Source: Tuctoria greenei (lineage: Eukaryota > Streptophyta > Magnoliopsida > Poales > Poaceae). From it: 64,000 nt of DNA. The stretch's first letter is position 1, and the number at the start of each line of letters is the position of its first letter. Shown here piece after piece: positions 20,276 to 32,727 of the stretch. The notes under the pieces are model-generated. The model searched no databases. It had not been told where the DNA came from and saw only the letters and a list, made by a program, of their open reading frames with translations. Location of the stretch: NCBI GenBank assembly GCA_036927565.1, contig JAYESD010000007.1, forward strand, positions 125,648,230 to 125,712,229, read 5' to 3'. Made by a program: the position numbers and the translations under genes.

Positions 20276-23200
20276 ATGGTGAGGACTCGCAACCAGAGGG
20301 GTGGCAATGATGAGGAGGAGAACAATGGAGCACCTCGGAATGACAATGGACAAGGACCTGCTCATGGAGCTATCAATATCGAGCAGCTTTTGGTATGCAA
20401 AACCAGCTGATGCAGATCATGATACTGACTATGGGACAGCTGCAGGCTGGCAATATCAACAATCAGCCCCGCATGCCTCCACCGCCACCCCCACCTCCTC
20501 ACAATCGGTTGGGAGAGTTTATGAGGACTAGGCCGCCAACCTTTGCTCAAGCTGTTGGCCCTATGGATGCGGATGATTGGCTCAAATCAGTGGAGAAGAA
20601 GCTTTCTATCGTCCAATGCAGTGATCAGGAGAAGGTTCTATTTACTTCTCATCAACTAGTTGGAGCAGCTGCTGATTGGTGGGATGTTTATTGCAATGCT
20701 CATGAGAACCAAGAGAGGATTACCTGGGCGGAATTCAAGAAGAGTTTCCGTTCTCACTATGTGTCGGAAGGAGTTATGATTTTGAAGAGGCAGGAATTTG
20801 AAAACTTGAGGCAAGGAAGATCAAGCGTGGGTGAATATCTCAATTAATTCACTCAACTCTCAAGGTATGCCCTTAAAGATGTTAGTCAGGACAGCCAGAA
20901 GCAATACTTGTTCATGAGAGGCTTGAACAATAAGATCCAAGTGCAATTGCTCAACTGCGATTATGCAAACTTCCAGAAGCTTGTGGACAAAGCAATTGTG
21001 GTTGAGAAAAGGTCAGTGAGATGGAGCAAGACAATAAGAGAAAGGCGCCATACCAAGGACAGCAACAAGGGAGTAATGTGCGCCCTCGCCTTGCACCACC
21101 CAATGCGACATATTATAGCTTTTCCGCTCCTGTACAGCACCCTGGATTCGCATTGCGCCCAGCTCAGTTTGTGCAGCAGTGTCCTGTCATGCAAGCCCCT
21201 AGGCCTCCAATGCCTTATGCACCTCGTGCTAATTTTCCTAGTGCAAGCGTGCAGAATCAAGTCCGTCCCAATAATTCTGGTGGAATTAAGAAGTGATATA
21301 CTTGTAGAGAAGTTGGACACTTTGCACATCAATGTCCTAAGTCAGGTCTTGGTCAAGGAAGCATCGCACCGAGGCAAAACCCAAGACCCAATGGAGGACA
21401 GCCACAAGGAAACAGTAGACAGCAGAACTTTGCTCGTGGCAACATGGACCATGTCTCTACGGAGGAAGCTCAACAAGCGAATGATGTGGTCATTGGTATG
21501 TTTCTCGCCAACTCCAACCCCACGACTATGTTATTTGATTCTGGAGCATCGCATTCATTTATTGCATCAAAGTATGTTACCAAGTATAGTTTTCCTATCT
21601 CTCATATGAAGTTTACTCTATTGGTTAAGTCTCTAGGAGGACAGATGAGGACAAATATAGCATGTACAAAAGTAAGCCTTAGAATAAGGGGGTAGACTTC
21701 TTTGCCAACCTTATAGTTTTGGATTCTCAAGGATTGGACATTATACTTGGTATGCACTGGTTGAGGAAGTACAATGGAGTTATTGAGTGTGCCACGAAGA
21801 TGGTGAAGTTGACCAATGAGGAAGGGATCACTGTAGAATTTGAAGCATCTCAACACGCGTCGAAGCAATTGGAGCTGAATCACCTGGACAGTGCCGCAAT
21901 TGAGGAGATTCCGGTGATGTGTGAATTCCTGGACGTGTTTCCGAATGAGTTGCCAGGTATGCCACCTGATCGAGATATTGAGTTTATTATTGATTAAAAT
22001 ACTTGGAACTGCACCTATAGCTAAGATGCCATATAGGATGCCTCCTAAGGAACTAGCAGAGCTCAAGAAGCAAATTCAGGAGCAACTAGAGAAGGGTTTT
22101 ATTCGGCCAAGCTCTTCACCTTGGGGAGCGCCCTTTCTATTTGTTGACAAGAAGGATGGGTCGCAAAGGATGTGTGTGGATTACCGAGCTCTCAACGAGG
22201 TAACAATTAAGAACAAGTACACCTTACCACGCATAGAAGACTTGTTTGATCGGATGAAGGGTGCTTGTGTTTTCTCTAAGATTGATTTGAGGTCGGGATA
22301 CTTTGAAATGAAGATAAGACTGTCAGACATACCTAAGACAGCTTTCAGGACATGGTATGGATCATGCACATGCCTATTTTATGTACCTCATGAATAAGGT
22401 ATTCATGGAGTACTTGGATAAGTCTGTCATGGTGTTTATTGATGATATCATGATCTACTCGAAGGACGAAAAGGAACATGAGGAACACTTGAGGCTTACG
22501 TTGCAGAAATTGAGGGAGCATCAATTGTATGCCAAGTTTAACAAGTGTCAGTTTTGGTTAAGGGAAGTGTCATTTTTGGGTCATATCATATCAGGAGGAG
22601 GGGCATCGGTTGACCCAGGAAAGGTGAGAGACGTGTTAAAATGGGAATCGCCGCAAAATGTCAAGGAAATAAAGAGTTTTCTTGGGATGTCTGGATATTA
22701 ACGTCGATTCATCAAGGACATTGCCAAGATATCCAAGCCAATGACAGAATTGCTAATGAAAGGGGAGGCTTTGCACTGGACTCCAGCTTGTCAAGAGAGT
22801 TTTGAGGAGTTGAAGAAAAGGCTAACCGCAGCCCCTGTTTTGATATTGCTGGATGTGAGCAAAAGTTTCAACATATACTGTGATGCATCAATACAAGGAT
22901 TTGGATGCGTGCTTATGCAAGAAGGTCAAGTGGTTGCATAAGCATCGAGGCAATTGAAGAAACACGAGCAGAATTATCCAACACATGATTTGGAACTTGT
23001 GGTCGTGGTACATGCATTGAAGATTTGGAGACACTGCATCCTTGGACATAGGTGTGAAGTTTACACAGACCATAAGAGTTTGAAGTATATTTTCACACAA
23101 ACGGATCTGAATTTAAGGCAACGAAGATGGTTGGAGCTCATCAAGGATTATGATTTGGGGATCAACTATCATCCAGGGAAGGCTAATGTAGTGGCTTATG

Positions 23201-24717
23201 CATTAAGTAGGAAAGGAGTAAGTCATCAACTCATGGTTCGAGAGTTGCCATCCGAGTTATGTAAGGAGTTTGAACGGTTAAATTTTGGATTTGTAAATGA
23301 GATGGGAATAATGGAGTTAAACCCAACCTTAGAGCAAGAAATTCGGGAAGGTCAAACAAAGGATGAGGAAATCCAGGAAATCAAGGAAAGGACCCAAGAG
23401 GGAAGAGAAATCAGATTCGATGAGGATGAACATGGTACCCTATGGCTTGGTAAGAGGATGTCGTGCCTAATGTGAAGCATATTCGAGAGACGATATTAAA
23501 AGAGGCACATGACTCACCATACTCAATCCATCCCGGTTGTACGAAGATGTACAAGGACTTGAAGACATGCTATTGGTGGGCTAGCATGAAGAAGGACATA
23601 GCTAAATATGTTGCCTTATGTGATGTGTGCCAACAAGTCAAGGCGGAACATCAAAGGCCAGTGGGAAGAAATCGGTATGTACTTTATAGTTGGATCGCCA
23701 CGTACACCGTCCGGATATGCCTCAATTTGGGTTATTGTGGATCGGTTAACTAAGTCCAGACCACCTATACCACCGTGAAGCTGACCGAGTTGTATATGGA
23801 GCATATCGTGTGTCGACATGGAGTCCCAAAGAAGATAGTGTCCGATAGAGGTTCTCAATTTACCTCCAGGTTTTGGCAGAAATTGCATGAAGCATTGGGA
23901 ACAAGGTTGAATTTTAGTTCAGCATATCACCCTCAAACGGATGGACAAACTGAGAGGACCAATCAGATTTTGGAGGACATGTTAAGAGCTTGTGCTTTGA
24001 AGCATGGGAAAAGTTGGGACAAAACCTTGCCATACGCGGAGTTTTCATATAACAATAGTTACCAAGCAAGTTTGACGATGTCACCTTATGAAGCACTATA
24101 TAGAAGGAAGTGCAGGACACCTTTATTCTGGAATGAGACAGGAGAAACTCAAGTACTTGGTCCTGATGTGTTGCAAGAAGATGAAAAGCAAGTTCAGGTT
24201 ATTCGTGAGAACTTGAAGGCCGCTCAATCAAGGCAAAAAGGCTATGCGGATAATAGGAGAAGGAAACTAGCCTTTGAAGTGGGAGACTTCGTTTACCTCA
24301 AGGTGTCACCAATGAGAGGTCATAAGAGGTTTAACATAAGAGGCAAGCTAGCACCTCGCTATATTGGACCATTCAAGATTTTGGACAAAAGGGACAAGTA
24401 GCATATAAGTTGGAGATGCCAACCCATCTATCAGATGTGCATGATGTGTTTCATGTTTCCCAGGTCAAGAAGTGTTTGAGAGTACCGGAAGAACAAGTGT
24501 CAATGGAAGAATTGGAACTAGAGGGAGATTTGACGTATGCCGAGCAACCGGTCAAAATCTTGGAAACTAGAGAAAGAGTCATAAGGAACAATGTCATCAG
24601 ATGGTGCAAAGTGCAATGGAAGCATCATATAGAATCAGAGCCAATATGGGAGCTAGAAGATGATCTCAAGAAGGAATTCCCCTATCTTTTCCCTTCCACA
24701 TCGAATCTCGAGGGCGA
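20276..24717 (+). pseudogene. gag-pol of element IV, heavily mutated
   Basis: The start MVRTRNQRGG at 20276 directly follows CTTTTCTTCAG, an acceptor-like site. The frame is lost near 20390. Gag continues from 20395 to a TAA at 20845. A zinc-knuckle relic (CREVGHFAHQC) lies just after a TGA near 21294, and the protease motif FDSGAS near 21536. RT (about 22020-22640) keeps FIDD at 22435-22446 but has a short internal deletion near 22350. Stops follow at 22699 and 22939. RNase H has Tyr in place of the expected Asp in the ADALSR-type motif near 23195. Integrase (about 23463-24400) has lost bases before its core, and the first catalytic Asp position reads Tyr near 23680. The later Asp and Glu motifs (SDRGS, TDGQTER) remain. 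The chromodomain is at about 24590-24700. It cannot encode active enzymes. Confidence 0.92.
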
Positions 24718-24722
24718 CATTC

Positions 24723-24741
24723 ATTTTAAGGGGGGTAGGTT
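24723..24741 (+). other. Polypurine tract of element IV
   Basis: AAGGGGGGTAGG shortly before the 3' LTR. It resembles that of element I. Confidence 0.85.
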
Positions 24742-27607
24742 TGTAACACCCTCATTTTCGTGCATCATGCCCTGCATACATTCATATACATGTCTAACAT
24801 TAAGCAACATAAAAAGAAATAAGTTTAAAATTGATTTAGAACATAACAGCACTTAAGAATTCTAGGAAGTGCGGACTAGTCCATTTTTGGTGCGGACTAG
24901 TCTGATTTCTCTCTGACCTCGACCGGGCCTGTCCGTTTTTGCTGCGGACAAGCCCAATCTCTCTTTGGACACTTTTGGAATTGTCCGGTTTTGAGCAGAC
25001 TAGTCCGGTGTTCCAAATTCCTTGGAACTTTCGCTAAGTCCCTGGACTTGTCCGGACTAGTCCGGTACTCCAGCGGACTTGTCCATTTTCCTCTCTGACT
25101 AAAGTCGGACTTGTCCGATTTTAGGCCAGACTTGTCTGTTTTTCATCTCTGAATAAGTTCGGACTTGTCCGATATCTAGTGCGGACTTGTCCGATTTCTT
25201 TCTGACTAACTTCGGAGTAGTCTATCCTTTTTCGGACTTGTCCGATAAATCGCGACTCTAAGTTGACCGTTTGTCTCACGACTTCTTTCTTGGGTTTTAC
25301 ATTAAGTGGGCCCAGGGACGTCATGCCTAACTTTTTTAGAGCCCATGTGGGACTCTAAGCCGACCTCTATTCATCTCAAACTCGAAATCTATCTAACCCT
25401 AGCCTCCACCTCTATATAAACAACCCCACCCTTTGGCTTGACATCTATTTCCACTTCTCCTCCTCACCGAAACCCTAGTTCGTGGAGAGCCACCATCAAG
25501 GAGGGAGGAGGAGATCCCAAGCAAGAAGAAGAAGAGGAGGAAACGAAGGAGGATCAAGATCTCCATCAAGTTTTGTTCTTAATCACCAAATCATCTCCAA
25601 ATTCTTCATCAACCTTAGATCGTCAAGATTTAAGTGTTGCCTCCAAGATCCTTGATTCATTGGAGTTCTAAACACCTGGTACACCTTCTATTCTCTTTTT
25701 CTTACGTGAATTTGACCCCTAATCTCCAAATTCACGTTGATCTAGAAAACCCTAGTTCACCAATTCTGCGAAGAGCGGACTTGTCTGGTCCCTAGTGGAC
25801 TAGTCCGATTTTCCTGGTTAAATTGTGTTGAATTAATTCTAAAATTAGATCTAATCAATTCCAAACCTGTATAAACTTGTTAAAAGCTATTAGAACTAGT
25901 TAGTGATCATTAAAAAGAAACTTATTAACAAGTTCCACCTTGCATTTGCATTAATCATGCATGTCATGTCATCTTTAGTAATATACGTGAACTCTTTGAT
26001 TGTGTTTCTTGTCTTGTATGTTTAATGTGCGGAATAGACGAATTTGCGCTAGAGAGTGTTGCGGAGGATCTACAGCACCAAGAGTTTGAAGGCTTTGACC
26101 CAAACCAATCCCAAGAGCAAGGCAAGTGTCCTTGAAGCATATTGATCCTGTTTTGACAATAAATGTTTTATTTGCAAAACTGCATGCTTGTGTCAATTTG
26201 ATAGAAAATCCTATGGTAGGAAGTTTACTAGATTTGTTTAACCACCCTTGTCACCTAGAATTTATAGTAGAGAGTCGGGAAGGGCTTTTTACCTTTTTGC
26301 TTCGCTTAATTAATTGGGATGGGAAGACAACTATACCACTTAATTTAATTATGCATTTATGATTAACATGAACTGGTTAATATGATATGGTAATGGGTGA
26401 TCTAAGAAATCCTGGTATGTGGATGGGTTGGATGTTATGGTGGTTTGCTTGCTTTAGATCTAAGGACCGGTTCATGCGAGAATATGTCAGGACAACAGTG
26501 ACACCACGAGGTCATGTATGGGTGCGGCGTAGCTGATTAATTAGGGCTTTGCTAGTGTTGTTTGGACCATTGTGGATGCTCAGGGAAGGGGTAGTCGGAT
26601 TGGGTTTGTGGATGATTGGTGGGACTACCCTGGGATCCGAATGGCTCAAGTGGGGGCCCTTGGTTGAAGATGTGCTCAATTGGAGGCATTGCCACCGGTG
26701 AAACCTCAGTGAGGTCTAAATAGGCTAGTAATCCCTTTGTAAAGGCTATTTTGTGATCTCTTGTCCATACACGAAAGGAAGTGTAATTGGCAAGAGAGAG
26801 GTTCTTTAGTCGTCGACGGGTGACGAAATCATAAACACGTGGGTAAAGCGGTACAAACTCTGCAGAGTCTAATAAAACTATCATGATAGTCGTGCTCCCG
26901 GTTATGAGCACCTGGGTGACCTACATGATTAGAGGAAACTTGGTTTTGGGATGGTTATGTTTTGGTACTGATTATGGTTACTAATATGGTTATGGCTGGT
27001 TATGAATTAAATTTTTGTATTGAATATGGTTATTCGTATGTGGATGATGGATATGGAATATGGGCTGGTACTATGTTATTAATTATGGTTTATTATGGGA
27101 TTACTTCACATTCATATAATGTACTGCTTTTCAATTGTTTTAATGTACTTTTCAGCCCTTAGCCATTATTATATTCATCGTTTGAATCAGCTACATGTCA
27201 TACTTTCCACACTTGCTGAGTACGACATGTACTCACTCTTGCAATCCCCCCCCCCACATTTGCAGGTCAGAATTGGGAGTTTAATGGCGATAATGCGGAG
27301 TTCTAGGCCGTGTCTGCTGTCAGCTTGCCTGTGGTGTTGATTGGAGTTGCGCTATCCCTTTTGCTTATGCTACTTAGTTGCTTAGTTTGCTTAATTTGTT
27401 TATTTCCGCTGCATTAGACAAACTTGTCATTAATATTCAATAGAGCTTGTATTAGAGGATATTATTAATTGTGTAATAAAAGTGGATAATTAATTTGAGT
27501 TGTGGTAATTTTCTGTATACTCTTCTATGATGCACTTGTGTATGTGTGTTAAGCATCCTGGGCACACATATACTACACTTGGTTCATTTTCAGAACTGGG
27601 TGTCACA
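24742..27607 (+). repeat. 3' LTR of element IV
   Basis: Second copy of the LTR at 17154-20014 with the same palindrome array (24868-25250), stem-loop (about 27225-27243) and a shorter poly-C tract at 27247. Differences are spread throughout. Confidence 0.94.
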
Positions 27608-27612
27608 CCACC

Positions 27613-27905
27613 TGTTGGGCCTTGGACCCCACATGTAAGGCATCTGGCCTTGTCTATAAAAGGACCAGACTGCCACCGTTACAAAGGATCCCCCAACTTA
27701 CGCATTCACACACACACACACCAGCAATACAACCTCACTTTGGAGTAGGGTGTTATGCTCTTGCGGCCCGAACCACGTAAAAACCACCATCTCATACTCT
27801 CATATGGGCGTCCACAAGATTGAGAACTAAGCCCTGCCAATCAAAGAACCTTCGCGGGCTCCTCCTTAGCAGATCCGGGGGAAGTGTCGCTTTAACACTT
27901 CGACA
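27613..27905 (+). repeat. 5' LTR of element III, second part
   Basis: Resumes after element IV. It holds TATAAAA at 27655-27661 and ends CTTCGACA. It matches 43580-43875. Confidence 0.9.
27655..27661 (+). promoter_or_regulatory. TATA box in the 5' LTR of element III
   Basis: TATAAAA followed by AAGGACC; the same box is at 43627-43633 in the 3' LTR. Confidence 0.65.
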
Positions 27906-27922
27906 TTTGCGCCAGGTAGGGG
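27906..27922 (+). other. Primer binding site of element III
   Basis: TTTGCGCCAGGTAGGGG directly after the LTR. The GCGCCAGGTAGGGG form is common in grass Tat-lineage elements. I do not assign the tRNA. Confidence 0.75.
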
Positions 27923-27959
27923 CTTTTTCCCTCAAAAAATTGGTAACTCTTTCGCCACA

Positions 27960-30483
27960 ATGGTGTTCATCGGGCCTCTAGATGGCGGCTTCCGAGGCCG
28001 CCGCCCGATGACCAGATTCATTGCCCGAGTGGTGCATTCTGGTCCATCACGCCCTCGCACAGATGTAGCTAGCCAGGGCGGTGCATCCGGGCACATCCCG
28101 GCTCAGTCAGCGCCTCAGCAGCCGCTCGCTGCAAGTCCTGAGAGTGCTCTGGCAGAATTTAGGGCCCTTCTTCACCACCCACCATCACTGAACACTTCCC
28201 AGGGAGCGGCTCAACACTGGTTCCAAGACATCGACCACTTCATTGTCGCGACCATCAACTCTCCCAATGGGGGGGGGGGGGCGTCATGTGTCGCTATCGC
28301 GCACACCGTCCATCGACCAGCGCACCGCTGACTCCAGATCCACCAGGCTTACTAGCGCTGGCAAGATCCCCACGAACATGAGGGTTGAGCTTGACCATCA
28401 TCAAGCTCAGATAGATGGCCGAATCATTATCGAGCGGCAGCGAGAGAGGCGGCACAACCTCGATGCCGAGTACGGCCCTCAAGGTCATGAGCAAGAGGCA
28501 TCCTCCATCCGAGGAGCACCTCAGGTAAACCCTCCACCACCGCCATCAAACCAAGACTACGTTGGGTCGACTGCACTCCTACACTGCTTTGTACACCAGG
28601 TGTCGCAGCAGTACTTGCCACAATAGCAGGCTCCACAGCTGCCGCACGTGGCGCAGCAAACCCCTCTGGGGTACGCTATTTCGTACGCCTCTTCGGCGAA
28701 GCCCATTGGAGGGTGCATGGCCTTGGTGCCATACCTCTGCCTGGCGACGTGGCCGCCAAGTTCCGGCCACACCTGCTGGAGAAGTTTGACGATAGCGTCA
28801 ACCCGGCCGAGTTCCTGCAAATCTACACCACAACGCTCCTTGTTGCAGGAGCGGATGAGTCTGTCCTGGCAAACTACTTCCATGTCGCCCTGATCGGCTT
28901 AGCCCAGTCATGGCTGATGAACCTGCCTGAGGGGTCCATAACCTCTTGGGATGAGCTCTGCTGACAGTTCACGGTGAACTTCGGCAGCTCCTACACGCGT
29001 CCCGACACCAAGCTCAACCTCCACGTCGTGCGCCAGCAAAATGTTGTGATCATTCATCTAGCGCTTCTCCCAGGTACACAACTCCATCCCCAACATCCCG
29101 AATGCTTCTGTCATAGTAGCATTCCGGTAGGGAGTGCATGACCGGAAGATGCTCGGGAAGCTATCCACACACAACATTCAAGATGTCTCAGAGCTCTTCT
29201 CCATGGCCGACCGGTGTGCCCGGGCGGCAGAAGGTCATGACTGGCACACCCAACCCGCCCTCGAAGTGGGCAGGGTCGGCCAGACCAGCAAAGGTGCCGC
29301 TACCCCGGGTAGCGGCAAAAAGAAGAACAAGAACTGGGGCGACAACCAGAACAAGCAGCTGCATGGGTCACCCGTTGCCGCAACAACGACAATTGGAGGG
29401 GGGAAGACCCCAACGCTTCGACAAGAACCCACGTCAGCCACCTGCTACTGACAACGGCGTCGAGCCCTGCCCAGTGCACAAGACTCGCAACCACACCGCG
29501 AGCGAGTATCGGGAGATCAAGAGATGTGTCAAGTGATACCAAGAGCGGGCGCAACAGCGTCCTAACGACGCTCCCTTCCGCCAGCGGGAGGGCAAGCAGA
29601 AGTTGACCCCAAGGTCGATGATGAGGAGGAGATGGAGTACCAAAATCAGGATCGGGCCGTCAAGGTGGTCCACCAAGACGAGGACTCCTACGCTAGCAGC
29701 GACCACGAGTGTCGCAAGACTCTCCACATCATCTTTAGGGGGTCTAGGGATCCCGCGTCCTGAAACACGGTCAAGAACTTGCATTGAGAAGTGGGTTTGA
29801 TAGCCTCTGCTCCCGCTCTGGCGCTGCACCACAAGTGGAAGGAGATGCCGATCAGCTTCGATGCCTCCGACTGCCCCAAGAACATGGCGGGAGCTGGGAT
29901 CCTGCCTCTCTTGGTCGCCCCCACCATTACCAACGTCAAGCTCCACTATGTCTTGATCGATGGCGGGGCTGGCAAAAACCTCATCAATCGTGCGGCTTTT
30001 GACCAGCTACAGATCCCGGTGTCAAATCTCACCCCCTCGAGCCCGTTCTTGGGGGTGGGGCCAGGGAACATCATCTCGTACAATAACAACAACCTTCATG
30101 TTACCTTCGGGACACCCGAAAACTACAGGACCGATTGCATCCCATTTGACGTCGCGGACGTCAGACTCCCCTTCAACGCCATCATCGGCAGGCCAGCCCT
30201 ATACCGTTTCATGGTCGTAGCCCACTAAGGCTACCTCGTCCTGAAGATGCTGACCCCCTCCAGCATCCTTAGGATCCGCGAAGACCGCACTGCTGCGATG
30301 TTAGACTTGGAGAAGTTCCAATCCCTCACAGCAGACCCAGCACCAGCAGAGGGCAGCGCTGGGCCAAATCAGCCTCCGCCGAGCTCGTGCCCGCGTGCCT
30401 CACCCGCTGCACCCCGTCTGCAGCCCTCTAACAGCACTGACACTCCCGTCAAAGTTGTCAAGATCTGTTTTGGCTCTGCTTAG
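27960..30483 (+). pseudogene. gag-protease relic of element III
   Basis: Starts at ATG 27960 (MVFIGPLDGG). The frame is lost at a run of 13 G (28269-28281) and gag continues in another frame to about 28626. The capsid-like domain lies at about 28740-29060, with the stretch LANYFHVALIGLAQSWLMNL and an in-frame TGA near 28962. A Cys-His motif CPVHKTRNHTASEY is at about 29468-29510. The protease follows at about 29791-30228 with VLIDGGAGKNLIN, active-site Asp at 29959-29961, and the frame continues after a TAA to 30483. This is the usual Tat/RIRE2 Gag-protease order. No RT follows. Confidence 0.85.
28269..28281 (+). repeat. 13-base poly-G tract at a gag frame break
   Basis: The gag frame open before the run and the one open after it differ, so a length change here is the simplest cause of the break. 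Confidence 0.8.
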
Positions 30484-31490
30484 ACCCTTCGCAACACATG
30501 AGGCCAAGGCAGAAAGTAGGAACGCCTGCTCAACGCCCCACCAGTAGCCATCAACGACAAGTTGCCTAGCAGCCGTCACAGCTACCATTGGAGCTTTTGG
30601 GAACCCTGTATATATTAGCTTAATAGGACAGTGTGAAGGTGTTCATAGTGTCTAGGAGTAGCATTTAGGACAACCAAGCTCTGGGAGGGTCAAGTCCAGA
30701 GTGCACAGTCAGCTTAGCTTGGTCCTGAACCCTAAGCCTGTGCACCCTGGCTCCCTTGGCATTCGAAAGCAGGCAGTTATCCTAATTTGTAAAAGTATGT
30801 CTCCTCCTATGAATACCGATATAAAAGAATCATTGTCTTACTTCATGTTTCCCTAACAATGTTCATTTAATTACGCACTAATTCTATGATCAACCATGCT
30901 AGACTCGTTTACTGTATAGTTCCTTCATATACACGGTTGTACACTCTGTATCTCACCCTTGCCAAAGTCATGCAATCCTACTGTAGACGGGCTCGCTTGA
31001 GGTACCTATGATGCGCGAAGGGTCCTCGCAGTTGCCCCTATCCTTGGAGCTCTGTGAGACCGGATGGCCTCCCAGAAAAGGCTTAAGCCAAGCTGGAGGT
31101 CCAGAGCATTCGAACAGCTTAGCCTGGTCCTGTACCAAAAGCACACACACCCTGCCTCTCAGCACTGCGACCAAGTTCTGGGGGTCGTAAGGACCGCACC
31201 CTAAGGATGGTGGGAGGCAAGACCCGAAGAACTAACGCATTAAATTACCCAAGCCCCGTGTGTCGACTCAGGACAGTAAGACATGACAGAGCTAAAGAAG
31301 AGGAACAGGTAAAACCGATGAGCAAACTAGTCCCTCCTTTAATTTGTGCAGGATAGCCAGCTCTAGCACCACCCAAGGGGCCTGCCATCGACGTCCCAGC
31401 ATGTTGATTACAGCAACAAGCGTTGATAAGTGAGTACACTCTCCTGCCCCGTACTTGTTGCTAACAGGGTTCTCTTGTGATAGCCTGTGC
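30484..31490 (+). other. Noncoding interior of element III
   Basis: No credible ORF. Two imperfect repeats about 400 bases apart (around 30680-30755 and 31085-31160) share AGCTTAG(C/-)TTGGTCCTG-like and CACCCTG-like blocks. A partial minisatellite unit is at about 31350-31395. Confidence 0.5.
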
Positions 31491-31491
31491 A

Positions 31492-32480
31492 CCAGGGACC
31501 TGCCATCGATGAATCTGCGATGATGGTGGGCGATGCCAGAGCAGTGAGCTCTGGCACCCCCTAGGGAGCCTGCCGTTGACGAATCTACAATGATGGTGGG
31601 TGACGCCGAAGCAGCCAGCTCCGGCACCTCCCATGGGGCCTGCCGTCGACGAATCTACTATGATGGTGGGCGACGCTGGAGCGGCTAGCTCCGGCACCTC
31701 CCAAGGGGCCTACCATCGACGAATCTACGACGATGCTAGACGACACTAGAGCATCCAGCTCCGGCACCTCCCAAGGGGCATGCCGTCGATAAATCTAGGA
31801 TGATGGTGGGCGACGCCAGAGCAGCCAGCTCCAGCACCTCCCAAGGGGCCTGCCGTCGATGAATCGGTGATGATGGTGGGAAACGCCGGAGCGGCCAGCT
31901 AAGGCACCCCCCAGGGAGCCTGGCGTCGACAAATCTACAATGATGGTGGGCGACGCCGGAGCAGCTTGCTCCGGCACCTCCCAAGGGGCCTATCGTCGAT
32001 GAATCTATGATGATGGTGGGCGACGCTGGAGCAGCCAGCTCTGGCACCTCCCAAGGGGTCTGCCGTCGACAAATCTGTGACGATGGTGGACGACGCCGGA
32101 GCATCCACCTCCAGCACCTTCCAGGGGACCTATCGTCGATGAATTTGCAATGATGGTGGATGATGCCAGAGCAGCCAGCTCTGGCACCTCCCAAGGGGCA
32201 TGCTGCTGATGAATCTACAACGATGGTGGGTGGCGTCGGAGCAGCCAGCTCCGACACCTCCCAAGGGGCCTGCTGTCGACGAATCTACGATGATGGTGAG
32301 CGATGCCAGAGCAGCCAGCTCTGGCACCTCCCAAGAGGCCTACCGTCAACGAATTTGTGATGATGGTAGGCAACGCGGGAGCATCAAGCTCCGGCACCTC
32401 ATAGAGGGCCTATCATCGACGAATCTGCAATGATGGTGGGCGACGCAAGAGCATCCACCTCCGGCACCACCCAAGTGGTA
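31492..32480. repeat. Minisatellite of element III: 14 units of exactly 70 bp, each with a hairpin
   Basis: The stem start recurs at 31535, 31605, 31675 and so on in steps of 70 to 32445. Each unit carries two 8-base arms around a 5-base loop (mostly AGCCA). Arm pairs include GCCGGAGC/GCTCCGGC, GCCAGAGC/GCTCTGGC and GTCGGAGC/GCTCCGAC. ORFs of 60-173 residues on the minus strand run through it, but 70 is not a multiple of 3, so units are read in rotating frames and these are not genes. Confidence 0.93.
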
Positions 32481-32727
32481 TGCCATCTCTAAGGGGGTTC
32501 CATAGGTAGGACGTCAACTAATGACAAACTGGCCATGTCAACTGTGCAAGTGTTGGTCCCTCAAAAGCTAACAAACTCAAAAGAAAAGCTCTTCAAGACC
32601 TTACACAGCTAAGGACTTGGGGTAACAAGTTGAGAAGCACAAGATAAGCCAAACAAACACAAAGTCAAATTCATTGAAGAATATTTACAAAGAGGCGAAC
32701 CCCAAATACAAAGACGGGTCGGAGGCC
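32481..32727. other. Spacer between minisatellite and antisense ORF
   Basis: AT-rich, nothing recognised. Confidence 0.4.

Larger units (their letters stand above)
17154..27607 (+). mobile_element. Element IV: broken Ty3/gypsy chromovirus inside the 5' LTR of element III
   Basis: The LTRs are 17154-20014 and 24742-27607 (about 2.86 kb each), start TGTAACACCC and end GTGTCACA. The flanking duplication CCACC is at 17149-17153 and 27608-27612. A tRNA-Met primer site lies at 20018-20029 and a purine tract before 24742. The coding order matches element I, including a C-terminal chromodomain. The pol frame has many stops and lost catalytic residues. LTR divergence is several percent by eye, highest around the palindrome array. 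Confidence 0.94.

Noticed and set aside
29434..29946. 170-residue minus-strand ORF
   Set aside because: Antisense shadow of the gag-protease relic of element III.
31736..32257. 173-residue minus-strand ORF in the minisatellite
   Set aside because: It is made of 70-bp units read in rotating frames, with no conserved domain. Similar ORFs occur in several frames of the same array.
31492..32480. Possible CRISPR-like array
   Set aside because: The units are contiguous repeats with no unique spacers, inside a plant retrotransposon.
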